Position numbers and translations under genes: made by a program. Below the pieces are notes generated by a model, which had not been told where the DNA came from, did no database searches, and saw only the letters and a program-made list of their open reading frames with translations. Of a DNA stretch of 64,000 nt, positions 34,373 to 48,345 are shown piece after piece. The DNA comes from Tenrec ecaudatus. Its lineage: Eukaryota > Chordata > Mammalia > Afrosoricida > Tenrecidae. The DNA is taken from contig NC_134539.1 in NCBI RefSeq assembly GCF_050624435.1, forward strand, positions 119,147,525 through 119,211,524. The letters are read 5' to 3'. Within the stretch, counting starts at the first letter, position 1, and each line of letters starts with the position of its first letter.

Positions 34373-35864
34373 TTTTTCAGTTATGTTGTAGTTACCCACC
34401 CCTCCCCAGGAAATCTGAGAACCGGTAATCACTTCCACGGTGACATCTGCTATGAGCAGCCAGTTCACTGAAATAGTGCTTTCTAAGGGATGTGGCCTGT
34501 TTCAAAATATGTACGGAGGTTCTGGCAAAGCACCCCCTGATTTTGGTGGAGCTCCCTCCTGCCTCTGCTTTACCATCCTCTGACCTCTGCTTCTTTAGAC
34601 GGGAGTCAACAGCCTTCCGTTTGACCTGCCACCCTTGCATTCGTTTCCTACTGCAACCAGCAGCCTGCTGTCTGACTCATTTGCTGATCTTGGGTTCTTT
34701 AGCCTGGCAACACCTTGAGTTAGGAGACGCCTCCAAACTCAACTCTGACACACAGACATGGAACTGGCCAGTTATCTCCCTCAAAACTTCATGGAAAAAT
34801 ACCATTATCATTGAATTCCATTTGTTCATGAACTTTTTGAAACCCCTTTGTAAAGTGTTACTAGTTTTGCTTCTCTAGAAAACTCCATTCAAGTCAGATT
34901 TCGTTGAGGGAGGGGGCAGATTTGACACATGCAAAGGTGAGGAGGGGCCAGCAGCCAAGAAACTGTCTGATCTTAGCTTCCACTTTTATTGCCTAGTACA
35001 GATCTGATCAATATGCTAGCTCCCAGCTACAGTGGCTATTTAAATTCATTTAGATTTCATGAAATTTGAAAATTAAGTTCCTCTATCACACGAGTGACAT
35101 TTCAAGTGCTCAATAGCCATCCGTGACTGATTGCTATTATATTGGACAGTGTAGATACCGAACATTTCCATCATTGCACAAAGTTTTATGACCATATTGT
35201 CTTAGAATATTATCAGGGCCGAGAGAGTTAGGCATTCATTCCTTGGTGATACAAATGATGACTCATTCAACCACTAACCCAAAACTTGGCAGTTTGACCC
35301 CAGTGGTGCCTCAGAAGACGAGCCTACAGGTCTGTCTCCAATCTTGGAAATCCTGTGAAGTGTAGCTATACCCGGCAAGACATGGAGGCACCATGAGTCT
35401 GTCCCTGTGGTCATTGGTGTGCCTTAGGCTTTACAGGCAACGACAAGAGGAAGTAACTCCGGTGGCCGGAGAAGCTATTTTGTGGTCGGTAGAGAAAGAT
35501 ATACAGCTGATCCTGAGGGAGGGAGTGAAGAGGTCAGATGAGCCTGAGACCCGAGAAAAGGTGTGGATCTCTGGAGTCGGCTGGATAAGGGGCCCCGACG
35601 TGTCCATCCATGTCCTGAAACCTGTGACTGCTACCCTGCTTGGGAAAATGAAGTTTGCAGATGTGATCGAGTTAAGGACCTTGCGATGGCAAGACGATCC
35701 TGAATGATGCAGGGGAGACCTGAGTGTAATCACAGATGTCCTTATACGAGGGAGCTATGACACGATTTTACTAAGAAGGGGAGAAGGCAGAGTGCCAACT
35801 GAAGCACCATGCCCCAGTGTTGGCTTTAGAGTCGGAGAAACTGTCCAGGAAAGGCAAAACCCAT

Positions 35865-36215
35865 GTTAGGTGGGTGGGGGAGGAAGGAAGAACTAATGAT
35901 AGGGAATTACATATAAACTCCACCCTGGGGGATGGACAACAGAAAAGTGGGTGCAAGGAGATGACAGACAGTGTAAGATATGAAACAATCATCATAATTT
36001 ATAAATTAACAAGAGATCATGAGTGAGAGGGGAGCAGAGAGGGAGGGGATAAAATGAGAAGCTAATACCAAGGGTTCAAGCAGAAAGCAAATGTTTTGAG
36101 ACTGATGATGGCAACAAAGGTACACATGTGCTTGATACAATGGATCTATGTATGCATTGTGATAAGAGCTGTATGAGCCCCAAATAAAAAATATAAAAAT
36201 AATAATAAAGGAATG
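35865..36215 (+). mobile_element. L1 3'-end fragment
   Basis: It runs from 'ggtgggtgggggaggaagg' to 'gagctgtatgagccccaaat' and corresponds to 13,140-13,473 of copy 1. The second copy-1 fragment (13,496-13,650) is absent here. Confidence 0.75.
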
Positions 36216-37789
36216 CAAAGTGTACAAAGGAGAAAAAAACACACCACATTAGAAGTTGGCGGAGAAATGATCTTCACCTACAGCCTCTGCAGACTTTGTG
36301 GCCTCGATAACACATTGCTTTTGGCCCTTTGAAAATGGTGTTGGACTTTGAACAGGAGAACAAATGTATGTCACTTAAGCTACCAACTTTGTCACTTGTC
36401 TTAGCGGCTCTGGGACACGAATATAATCACCTAATTGAAGAGTCACCGACATTGGCCCTTCTCTTCCTAGTCCCTGCAGCTTAGAAAGGAGTGTTCTAGA
36501 AGTTGAACTGAAGTCCATCTGCACGGCCAACCCAGCACGAAGTGAACACATTCTGAGACGGTGGACAATAATGAAAGGGGCCACTACCAGGAGGACGGTC
36601 TGCTCCAGCAGAGGACGACATGGGTGTGGGCAGTGACTAGGGGACTGTCAGGGTGCGTGCTTGTTCTTCCGGAGACCCCTCTGGCTTTCTAGGGTGACGT
36701 GGACTCTGGTCTGGAAGATCTGAGAGGCCCATCATTTCATGTGACTAAGGAACCGAGCAGTCGAGCCATGACTTGCCTGTGTTCTGTTATTAGTGAGAGG
36801 GCAGGGTGAGAGCCAGCATCTGGCTCTTCTCTCCCACAGTTGAGTACTTATCCCACACTCCCTGCCTCTGAGCAAACTAGAAGGGAATCTTCTCCGTTCA
36901 GCAAGGCTAGATTGTCAGGTGCCTCCCACAGAAGGTCTGATCACCTCCATGAAGAAATGGCATCAAGGACATGGGAAAACCCTGGTGGGCAATGTGGGGC
37001 TTTCCCTATTGCCTAACAGGAGACATTTTGTTTTTTTCCACCTCTTCTTTCTTTCTCCTCTTTGCATACAACTTCCCTTGTCCACCCTGGCCCAGGACCT
37101 GGGACCTGCTCACTTGGCCTTCTGGTGGACGTTTCTCTAGGTTTCTGGGTGGGAACTCAAGGCAAACTGGGTGAGGGGAGACAAAGGGTGGAGGTTGCCA
37201 TTTGTAACCAAGGTCTGGGGGGTCAGACTTTTGTTTTTCTCCTCTGTTTCCAGACTTAACTCTCCACTCTCTGCTCCAGATGTGGAGCTGTTTCTTCAGG
37301 AACAAGGGAACACAAACTCTGCTTGCTCCCTGCTTCACTCTGTCTCACCCCAAAACCTTGCGTTTCTATTCCCATTAGCAGAGGCACTTTCCTCCCAGAA
37401 GGCCAGCCGCTGAGCAAGGGAAGCAGGTATCAAGGAGGAGAGAGGATGGGATTAGGGAAAGAAATCAGGTTCTTCCTGTGAGCACTTGGCAGCTCTGAGC
37501 TGCGTTCACCACTCTCCCGTGTGTCAGGGCCCTGGGGGACTCATTGTGTCCCTTCCCCAGTTGTCTGCACCCTGTCTCCTTCTAGTCTCGGGTTCTCACT
37601 GAGTCCAAGAAAGTGGGGCAAGGGGGGTTAAGATGTTTAAAACTGTGGTAAAACACATAAATTCAGAAAAATGAGAAATGAGCAAATCTTTCCTTTCCTT
37701 GTAATTCAAGGAAAAGACATCTCGTTTTAATAAGATCGTCTGAGGGATTCTATGAGTCACAATCAACCAGATGGTAACAGACATGGAGA

Positions 37790-37990
37790 CACCACGGAGC
37801 CCCAAGTGGCACAAATGATTCAGTTGAAGGAGTGCTGGGTCAGAGCCACCCGGGAACAAGAGAAGAAAGGCCCGGGGTGGGTCTCTGGAAGGTCATAGCC
37901 TGAGAACCCGACTGAGTTCCTCTCTGCAAAACATGGGCGGGGTCACCATGAATAGGCAGCAGCTCAATGGTTACTTTTGTCTGGTTTTAT
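37790..37990 (+). mobile_element. AfroSINE (copy 2 counterpart)
   Basis: It begins 'ccacggagccccaagtggc' and matches 15,281-15,482 in position and sequence. Confidence 0.7.
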
Positions 37991-38479
37991 TGAGACACTA
38001 GCTATGGGACCCCTGAACCTGGATATAAAGCCAGTATTTTGATGACAGGAACCCAATGATCCTAAAGTAAATTGTTGGAGACTAAGTAATAGGAACTTTG
38101 CATACAATTCAAACGGATAAAAGGATATCCACTTAAAATGTTCTCCTTCTGAGTTCTGTCCACCAGCTCCCATCTCCAGAAATAATGAACCACTATTGCC
38201 ATTCTCTCCTGAATTGCTCAGAGTTCACCACCTTTTAAAAGTGTTACAAAAAGAAAAACCTAAAGCAACATTAAGGAACTGTGGCTTGTAGTCTTAATCA
38301 AGAGTGAATTTTAAACCTCTCCTTGAACAGACTTACACTGACAAAGTTTCTGATAGTTGTTCTCTGTAAAATTTTAATTAAAACATAAAAAGCTTCTTAA
38401 AAATTATAGTACCAAGCCATGGTAGTTTCAACCACCTTGTGCATGGTTGATGTGGACACTGAATAGGAAGATGGAAGAA

Positions 38480-39345
38480 AAATCGATGAGTGGGTACATC
38501 ACAGCACTTCCAGGAACAGCGCTGGAGGCACAGTGTGGGAACTGTGCCCGATCTGATCCCACCACTCCGGGGAAAACGCCAAGGACGTGCAACACTGCGG
38601 CAAGGGGACCAAAGCAATGAAGTCCCCAGGGGATACAAAAAATAGACTTTGGCACCCCAAGAGACTCAACCAGAAAATATTCCTAAAGGTCAACACCTCA
38701 AAATATGTATAGGCTTTTCTTTTTTGTCATTGATTTTATAGTTTAGTTTTTCCCTTTTTTGCGTGTGTGCTTATTCTTGACTCTGCATGTCTGTCTAGAT
38801 AAGATTGGTGGGATAAATAATACAAAGGAGAAAATAATGGGACTGATGGTTCTGGGGCAAAACAGGAGAGGAGAATGTGGGGGGAAAGAAGTGGGTGTTA
38901 ACAAACCCAGAAACAAGGGAACAACAAATGATTTAAAATCTATGGCGAGGAGGGTGTAGGACGCTTGATAGGGCTTCATGAAGGATAATGTAACCAAGAA
39001 GCAAAACTGAAATCCAAATGAAGGCTGAGCATGATCGTGGAACAAGAAGAAAGTAAAAGAAACTCGATAAATAACTAGGAGGCAAAGGCCACTTATAGAG
39101 GTCTAAATACAGGCATGTACATATGCAAATATATTTATATATAATGACTGGAAAATAGATCCATGTACATCTATTTAAATATTAAATATTAAGGTAGCAG
39201 ATGGACATTGGGCCTCTACTCAAGTACTCACTCAATGTATGAATACTCTGTTCTAATAACCTGGCATCCCATGATGCTCATATTTCTGACACTATTTCTG
39301 GAGACAAAATGGGTGCATAAGCAAAGGTGGTGAAGAAAGCTGATG
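38480..39345 (+). mobile_element. L1 3' UTR, cut short by later insertion
   Basis: This is the counterpart of 15,985-17,230. It lacks the inverted L1 ends nested there. The match ends at 'gaaagctgatggtgccc', after which unrelated sequence begins. Confidence 0.8.
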
Positions 39346-40190
39346 GTGCCCTGCTTCTGGGGATCTGGGTTCCTTATGTGTGCTCCAGCAGGCATACCCT
39401 CCACCCCATGCAGATTTGGGCCCGACCTGGGCACCCGTTGTGGTCCAGCTGGCCACACCCTCCCCTCTTCTCCTGGAAAGCATTTGACTGGCGCCACAGG
39501 CAGACAGAAGGCAGAGGCTGGGGTCCTGCTTTAATGCTCAGCACAAGTGGAGCTCTCAGCCCAGAAGTTCCTGCCCTTTCAATGCGCTCCTTGCAGATCT
39601 GCCAGCCAGCCAGCCCCCTCCCTGGGCCAAACCCCTTCCCACACCCCTATACATGTACACACCCGATGTGGGGGTGGGAACACACACGCCCACAGAAGTT
39701 TCCATCCTGCCACACCTCTTCAGTCCTGCCACAGAGAGGACCCAATCCTGGCAGAATATTCTGCAACTGTGGCATAGGAACCCAAGCTATTGGTGCTTGC
39801 TCACTGCATTCGCCCTTCTCCCTATTCACTCTGTCCCACTCTTTGGGCTCCAAGTAGTGCATCTGCACACCAGTTGCGGGTCCCCTCCCACCTGTCTACC
39901 GGAGGGAAGTACCCCTAGCCTACAGATCACCCAATCCCCAACCCATCCTCTAAATACGCTCCCCAGCACTGGGGCCAATATTTTCTATCAGACCGCAGCG
40001 TGCACAGCTGCAAACAGGCTCTAAGGGGACCTAGAGGTGACTGTAGCACAAACCATAGCCCAAGGCGAGAGGGAATCCCCAGCAGGTCGAAGGTAAAACG
40101 CAACCAAGCGAGATAGTTGCCTAAAGGCAACCAGCTGAAACACTAACACCAACCTTCCAAAGAGAAAGCCCAAGGCTCTGAGAAACCCTG
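39346..40190. other. Unidentified GC-rich insert
   Basis: It lies between two L1 3' UTR segments. It is C-rich, with open frames on both strands but no domain. It may be a transduced or L1 5'-associated sequence. Nothing in the window matches it closely. Confidence 0.3.
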
Positions 40191-42052
40191 AAAGTGGGCT
40201 TGGATTTTGGGGCCAGGGGGTGGTGTCCCAACAGACTGCACTGGAAAACACTCCTAAAAGCCAACAAATGGTCCTTGAACTATCAGCTTTTCTTTCTTGA
40301 TGTGTTTTTTTTGGTCTTTTCAGTGGTTTGTTGTTATTGTTGTTTTGTTGTCTGGTTGTATACTGTTGCCTTGGTTTCCTCTGTCTTGTTTTTGTGCATG
40401 GTATTATTTCCACAGGTCTGTCTAAATAAGATAGGCTAGATGAACTATCTGGAGGAAAAACAATGGCACTGACAGTTCCGGGGGCACTTGGGATAGGGGG
40501 AGGTAGGAGGGGGAAGGGTCAGGAAGAGGAGTTAACAAACCCAGGGACAAGGGAACCACATGGGACCCAAATTGGTGGTGAGGGGGGAGTGGCAGGCTTG
40601 GTAGGGAATGATCAAGGGTAAGGTTACGTAAAGAAGAGGTATAGCTGTAACACAGGTGGGGACGAAGCTTGATAGTGGGGCAGGAGGAAAGTCAAGGGAA
40701 ATAGGGGAAAGAGCTAGGAGGCAAAGGGCATTTATAGAGATCTAGACAAAGACATGTACATGCAAATATATATATGAGGATGGGGAAATAGATCTACGTG
40801 TTTATATTTACAGGTTTAGTATTAAGCTGGTGGAAGGACCTTGGCCTCTACTCAAGCACTCCCTCTATACATAAATACTTTCTTCTATTAAATTGGCACT
40901 TTGTGATGTTCACCCTCCCGACACAACTGCTGAAGCCAAAGTGGGTGAACAAGTAAATGTGGTGAAGAAAGCTGATGGTGCCTGGCTATGAAAAGAGATA
41001 GTGTCTGGGATCTTAAAGGCTTGAAATAAACAAGCGGCCATCTAGCTCAGAAGCAACAAAGCCCACATGGAAGAACACACCAGCCTGTGTGATCACGTGG
41101 TCCCGAAGGGATCAGTTATCAGGCATCAAAGAACAAAAAATCATATCATTGGCTGCACACCTCCATGATACGATCGCCGAGGACAAACGGGTGCATAAGC
41201 AAATGTGTTGAAGAAAGCTGATGGTGCCCGGCTATCAAAAGAGATAGTGTCTGGGGTCTTAAAGGCTTGAAGGTGAACAAGCGGCCATCTAGCTCAGAAA
41301 CAACAAAGTCCACATGGAGGAAGTACACCAGCCTGTGCGATCATGAGGTGCCAAAGGGATCAGGTATAAGGCATCACCCCCCAAAATATATATATACCAT
41401 AATGAATGAAGGGGGAAGTGCAGAGTGGAGACCCAAAGCCCATTTGTCGGCCACTGGAGATCCCCTCACAGAGGGGTCTAGGGGAGGAGATGAGTCACTC
41501 AGGGGGGCGATGTAGCACCGATGAAGAATACAGCTTTCCCCCAGATCCTGGATGCTTCCCCCCCCCCCAACTACCATGATCCGAATTCTACCTTACAAGA
41601 CTGCATAGAGCAGAGGTTGTACACTGGTTCAGATAGGAGCTGGAGGCACATGGAATCCAGGGTGGATCATACCTTCAGGACCAGGGGTGTGAGGGGCGAT
41701 ACTGGGAGAGTAGAGTTTGAGTGGGTTGGAAAGGGGTAATCGATTACAAGGATCTACATGTGACCTCCTCCCTGGGGGATGGACAACAGAGAAGGGGGTG
41801 AAGGGAGATACCGGATAGAGCAAGATATGACAAAATAATAATATATAAATTATCAAGGGCACATGAGGGAGGGGGGAGCGGGGAGGGAGGGAAAAAAGTG
41901 GACCGGATGCAAAGGGCTTAAGTGGAGAGCAAATGCTTTGAAAATGATTAGGGCAAAGAATGTACAGATGTGCTTTATACAATGGATGTATGCATATGTA
42001 TGGATTGTGATAAGAGTTGTATGAACCTCTAATAAAATGTTTTAAAAAAACA
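40191..42052 (+). mobile_element. L1 3' UTR, 5'-truncated, with two module copies
   Basis: It starts near 'gggcttggattttggggcca' and ends 'cctctaataaaatgttttaa'. The 3' UTR module beginning at the 'gacaca..gctgaag' word occurs twice, near 40,918 and 41,165. Confidence 0.85.
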
Positions 42053-42099
42053 GACATATAGTTGTTAGAGTATTCAACTTTGAGGAAAAGAAGAAAATT

Positions 42100-42471
42100 A
42101 TGAGAGCAGTTAGGGAAAAACGGGCAACCATGTATAAAGGCAAGCAGATAAGAATATGCTCAGACCTGTCAGCAGACACTACAAAGAAGAGGAGACAGTG
42201 GAGCAGCCTATTTCGAAAATTGCGGGAAAATAATGCAAACCCAAGAATACTCTATCTGGCCAAATTATCTATCAAAATTGAGGAAAAAGTGAGAGTCTTC
42301 CTGGACAAGGAAAGCCTTAAAGAATATGCTAAAAGGAACCCAGCACTAGAAAAGATCCTCACTGACCCAGGATGGGCAGAAGAACAACACTCACCAAGCA
42401 CATACAAGAGACCACCACACAGCACAACTCCACCCAGAGACCATCAAAGGGAACACAGCCCCCAAGATTGA
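42100..42471 (+). pseudogene. L1 ORF1p C-terminal part
   Basis: The frame contains YKGKQIRICSDLSADT and NPRILYLAKLSIKIE. These resemble the L1 ORF1p C-terminal nucleic-acid-binding domain. The N-terminal coiled coil is missing because the element is 5'-truncated. The stop is TGA at 42,469-42,471, followed by a proline/histidine-rich end. Confidence 0.75.
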
Positions 42472-42578
42472 ACTGTCTCAAATATGCAAAGGAGGCAAGA
42501 ATGAGCCACAAACACACATATGCACAACCCACAGAAAAGACAGGGAGCGAGGAAAACGCCCAACACAAGAGAGATAAA

Positions 42579-45500
42579 ATGACATCACAGGGTCCACAGA
42601 TAGATGTAATAACCCTGAATATTAATGGACTGAACTCCGGCCTTAAGAGACAGAGGCTAACAGACTGGCGTGGAAAACACAAACCCTTGATCTGCTGCCT
42701 ACAGGAGACACGTCTCAACATTACAGAGAAAAACAGGCTGAGAATCAAAGGATGGAGACAATATCAGGCAAACTCTAATTCAAATATACAGGGGTTGCAA
42801 TCCTAATCTCAGATAAAATTGACCTCAAAGTGAAAACCATAAAAAGAGATAAGGATGTACACTATATAATGCTCCAGGGAGCATTGCATAAAGAACCAAT
42901 AAGCATTCTAAACATTTACTCGCCAAACAAGCGTCCAGCAGAATATATCAGGCAAACACTGCAAAAGATGAAAAAAGAAATCACAGCCTCAACGATTATA
43001 GTAGGTGACTTCAATACACTGCTCTCTGAGAAAGACAGGTCATGTGGAAAGAAACTCAACAAGGAGACTAAAGATATAAACACTGCAATTAGACAACTTG
43101 ACCTGATAGATATCTACAGAGCTCTCCACCCAAAAGAAAAAGAATTCACATTCTATTCAAATCTACAAAGCACATTTATGAAAGTAGACCACATGCTGGG
43201 GCATAAGTCGAATCTACATAAATTCAAGCACATTGATATCATACAGACCTCTCCCTCTCTGACTACTGTGCCATAAGATAGGAAATAAACAAAAGGAAGA
43301 TAAAGAAATCAAGGGCAAACCATTGGAGAATGAATAACTATTGTAAAAGGAGAGCATACTGGCTCAGATCAGAAATGAAATTAGGAAATTTCTAGAAACC
43401 AACGAGAATGAAACACGACATACCAAAACGTATGGGACCCAGCAAAGGCAGTCATGAGAGGAAGTCTCCTAGCATCACATGCACACATAAAGAAGGAGGA
43501 GAGGCTTATGTTTGATACACTGGCACAAAATTTACAGCAACTAGAGGGAGTCAGCAAGAAAGTCTAACGAACAGAAAAAGAAAAGAAATAATAAGAATTA
43601 GATCTGAGATTCGGGAAAGAGAAAATAAGAAAACTATGGGAAAAATCAATGCAGCTAAAAGTTGGTTCTTCAAACAGGTAAACTGAATTGACAAACCTCT
43701 CACGAATTTGACCAAAGAAAGAAAGGACAACACTTCGATAGCAAGAATGAGGAATGAAAAAGTGAATATCACAATGGACCGAAGTGAAATCAAAAGGAAA
43801 ATTACACAGTACTATGAAGGACTGTACTCCAATGAATTAAAAAACTTGGAAGACATGGACGAATTCTTGGAAAAACAATCCCTCCCTACATTATCCCCAA
43901 TGGCTATCAAGACAATCAACAGACATATATCAATAGAAGAAATAGACAAGGTTATCAAAGAAGTACCAACCAAGAAGACACCGGGACAAGATGGATTCAC
44001 TAGTGAATTCTATCAAGCATTCAGGGAAGAACTGACACCAATCCTACATACACTCTTCCAGACCATAGAAAAAGATGGCAAACTCCTAACTTTCTTCTAT
44101 GAAGCTAGTATAACTCTGATACCTAAACCGGGCAAGGATCCCACAAGAATTGTGAACTACAGACCAATTTCCCTAATGAATATCGAAGCAAAAATCCTTA
44201 ACAAAATAGTAGCCAAAACAAAATAGTATCCAAAAGAATACAAAAATATAGAAAACAAATAATTCACCATGACCAAGTGGGATTCATACTAGGGATGCAG
44301 GGATGGTTCAACATACGAAAGACCTTTAATATTATTTGTCCCATTGAAATGAATAAATATAAGAACCACATGATAATATCAATACATGAAGAAAAAGCAT
44401 TCAACAACATCCAACACCAATTCATGTTTAAGACACTCAAGAAGATAGGAATGGAAGGAAAATTCCTCAATGTAATACAAGCTATATATGAAAAACCAAC
44501 AGCCAATGTGGTAGTCAATGGAGAAAAGATGAGATCAATTCTTCTGAAAAAGGGGACTAGACAAGGATGTCCCTTGTCCCCACTCCCATTTAACATAGTG
44601 CTGTAAATGCTAGCTAACAATATAAGGCAAAGAAAGGACATCAAAGGTATTCGTCTGGGGAAGGAAGAAGTGAAAGTCTCGTTCTTCGTAGATGATATGA
44701 TTTTATATCTGGAAAATCCTAAAAGTTCCATAGGAGGAGTACTGGAAGGAATAGATTAAAATGGCAGAGTAGCCGGTTACAAGATCAACAAACAGAAGTC
44801 TATTGCACTACTATACACATCGGAGAAGGACACAGAAGAGGGGATCAAGACGGAGGTACCCTTCACAATAGACAAACACAAATTGAAATATCTAGGGATA
44901 TAACTGACTCAAAAACTAAAGATCTGTATGAGGAAAACTACAAAGCTCTATTAAAAGAAACCAAGGATGACCTCAACAAATGGAAGGAGATCCCATGCTC
45001 ACGGATTGGCAGACTCAATACTGTAAAGATGTCAACTCTACCTCAGGCACTATATAAGTTCAATGCTATCCCGATCCAAATGCCAGCAACTTTCTTCAAC
45101 GAGTTGGAAAAACAGGTTACCAACTTCATATGGAGAGGGAAGAAACCGAGAATTAGCAGAGAACTCCTCAAGAAGGACCAAGTCAGAGGGCTTGCTTTAC
45201 CTGACTTTAGCACCTACTACACAGCCACAGTGGTAAAAACAGTGTAGTACTGGTATAATGATCAGTATTCAGACCAATGGAAAAGGATTGAAAACCCAGA
45301 AATAAAATCATCAGCATACAGACAACTGATCTTTGATAAGGGGCCCAAAAGTATCAAATGGGAAGCGGATGCCCTCTTCAATTCATGGTGCTGGCAAAAA
45401 TGGATACGTAGCTGCAGAAAAATGAAGCAAGACCTTTACCTCACTCCACGCACAAGAATACACTCAAGGTGGATCACAGACCTTGAGGTGAAACCCCAAA

Positions 45501-46406
45501 CTATTAGGGCCATCAATGAGGGAATTGGGACAAATCTGAGAACCTTGGCACAGGGAATACATAGGCTATCAGAAATCAGGAAGGACACCAACACGGAGGA
45601 GACACAAATTGACAATGAGACATACTAAAAATAAAACACTTATGTACATTGAAAGAATTCACCAAGAGAGCTTTAAGAGAGACTACAGAATGGGAAAACA
45701 TCTTTCGCAATGACCCATCAGACAAAGGCCTTGTTACTAAAATCTACAATACACTGCTAAACTACAACAAGAAAAAAACCAATTGTCCACTCAGGAGGTG
45801 GGCAAAGGACCTGAGCAGGAGTTTCTCAAGGGCAGAAATCCAAATGGCTAATACATATATGAGAAAATGTCCCAGATCTCTAGCCATAAGAGAAATGCAA
45901 ATTAAAACAACTATGAGATACCAACTAACACCCTCAAAGATAGCCCAAATCAATAAATCAGAATGTAACGAGTGTTGGAAGGGATAGGAGAGATAGGAAC
46001 TCTTGTCCACTGCTTGTAGACCTGTAGGTATGTACAGCTATTATGGAAATCAATTTGGCAATATCTAAGACAGTTGGAAATTGAGCTACCTTATGATCCA
46101 GCAATCCCCCTATTGGGCATATACCCACAAGAGACAAAAAACAAACCGCGGCCAGACATCTGTGCCCCAATTTTCATCGCGGCACAGTTCACAATTGCAA
46201 GGAGTTGGAAACAGCCCAAATTCCCATCAACAGACAAATGGATTAACAAATTCTGGTACATACATGCAATGGAGTATGGCGCATCCCTAAAAAGCAATGA
46301 TGAATGCATGAAGCACATCACCCCATGGGAAAAACTAGAGGAAATTATGGTAAGTGAAGTAAGCCAAGCACAAACAGACAAGTACTACATGAGTCGGCTG
46401 AGGTAA
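42579..46406 (+). pseudogene. L1 ORF2p (endonuclease, reverse transcriptase), broken
   Basis: The start is MTSQGPQIDVITLNINGLN at 42,579. The endonuclease domain is recognisable (CLQETRL, NIYSPNKRP, IIVGDFNT). The reverse transcriptase shows [25 protein letters not shown] and [12 protein letters not shown], with alanine replaced by valine before the catalytic DD. The C-terminal part has PLLGIYPQE and MEYGASLK. Frame breaks lie near 42,800, 43,280-43,700, 44,226, 44,606, 45,250 and 45,630. The protein is not functional. Confidence 0.85.
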
Positions 46407-47804
46407 GCTGAAAAAAAAAAAATTCAAAAGGGGCATAGGGAAGAAGATGCTGTGTGCATATGTCCCTGGGGTGAGGCCGAGGTAATATGGTAGGGGCCAG
46501 ACTACACTGAGGGATACATATGGTAGCCCATTAAAGGGAGGATGGAAAAAGGTATGGGTAGCCGGGGGAACAGAGCACTAACTCACACAGGGGGAGGGTG
46601 TTGACTGTGTTTCCACAGGGAAAGAGCGACAAGATTTCAACCGGGAGCTCCAGGACAAGAATGCAACACACTCACATGAACAGGGAACTGATAGAGAGGC
46701 CTGAGGGGCCGGCCCCATTACCAACTAAGTGGACAACACCACCCTCCCCCCAAGAAGAATTGACTTCAGAGGACAGCACTGACACTACTGCTCAAGAAGA
46801 GGGGAAGAGGGACTGGTCTGGTCAGAGCACAGAGGAACCAACGAGGGGGCATGGGGGCGGGGGGAAGAAAAGAGTGGCGTACATCCTGGCTCACCAATCC
46901 CTGAGGACAATGTTCCTGCTCAGAAAAGCAATGCACAGAGATGACAACAGGGCCGGACCCACCATGGGACAAAGTGTTCCTCATTGACCCGTAGCATTAC
47001 TGCGGACAACACTAGAGACACACAACGGGAATTGTGCCTGCCATGAGCTCACCATGCATGGGGGCATGCACCATGGGGCATGCAGCAGGAGCAGCGGGGG
47101 AAGCAGAGCAATGAAGTCCCCAGGGTTAGAGGTGGTGCCAGGGCATGGCACCCCGACAGACTTGACTGGAAATCACCCGTCAAGGACAACAAACAGACCC
47201 TGAACGATTCATACGTTTATGTGTGTATGCATGTGTGTGCTGTTGTTGTTGTTGTAGCTATTGTTTTACTTTCTGTTGTTGCTTCATGGTACTCAGTCTT
47301 GTGATAGTACATATCATGTCTACCTGGAAGGGATAGGTGGAATAAATAAGCCAGAAGAGAGAACAACGGGATGACATTTCCCGGCGGGACTTGGGGATAG
47401 GGGCGGCAGGGGAAAGGAAGCGGGTGTTAACAAGCCCAGGGACAAGGGAATAACAAGGGACCCAAAGTTGATGTCAAGGAAGGTGAGGGATGTCTGGCAG
47501 GGCTGGATCAAGGGCAATGTAACTGAGAGGAATTCCTAAAACCCAAATGAAGTCATAACATGATAGTGGGACAAGAGGAAAGTACAAAAAGACAGAGGAA
47601 AGAACTAGGAGGCAAAGGGTAGTCATATAGATTTAAATACAGGCATATAAAGATGTAAATATATTTATATACAATGAGGGGGAAATAGATCTATGTACAT
47701 GTATTTATAGGTTCAGTATTAAGGAAACAGATGAACAGTGGACACCTGCTCAAGTACTCCCTCAATACAAGAATACTTTGTTCTAATAATTCGGCAGTCT
47801 GAGG

Positions 47805-48345
47805 TGCTCACCTGCCTGGCACGATCGCTGATGACAATGGGTGCACAGGCAAATGTGGTGAAGAAAGCTGATAGTGCCCAGCTACCAAAAGATATAGCAC
47901 CTGAAGTCTTAAAGACCTGAAGATAAACAAGCAGCCATCTAGCTGAGAGACAACAAAACCCACATGTAAGAAGCACACCGGCCTGTCCCGACTTGATCAC
48001 TGACGACGAAGTGGGTGCATAAGTAAAACTTGTGAGGGAAAAAAAAGCTGATGGTGGCCGGCTATCAAATGATACAGGTCTGAGGTCTTAAAGGCTTGAA
48101 GACAACCAGGCGGCGATCTAGCTAAGAAACAACAGCCCACACAAAAGGAGCACATCAGCATACCCCGACGCGAATGCTGAAGACAAAGCGGGTACATGGG
48201 CAAATGCGGTGAAGAAAGCTGATGGTGCCCAGTTGTCAAAATATATAGAATCTGGGGTCCCATAGGCTAGAAGATAAACAAGGGGTCATCTAACTGAGAA
48301 ACAACAACGCCCATATGGAAAATGCATACCAGCCTGTGAGATGAC
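47805..48345 (+). repeat. Threefold module in the L1 3' UTR
   Basis: A roughly 180-bp unit is repeated at about 47,815, 47,994 and 48,170. Each unit has '(g)tggtgaagaaagctgat', then 'aaaggcttgaagataaacaa' and 'catctagctgagaaacaac'. The units are diverged from each other, so the expansion is not very recent. Confidence 0.75.

Noticed and set aside
39327..39857. 176-codon open frame in a GC-rich insert
   Set aside because: It begins in L1 3' UTR sequence and continues into unidentified DNA. Open frames overlap on both strands and nothing resembles a protein family.
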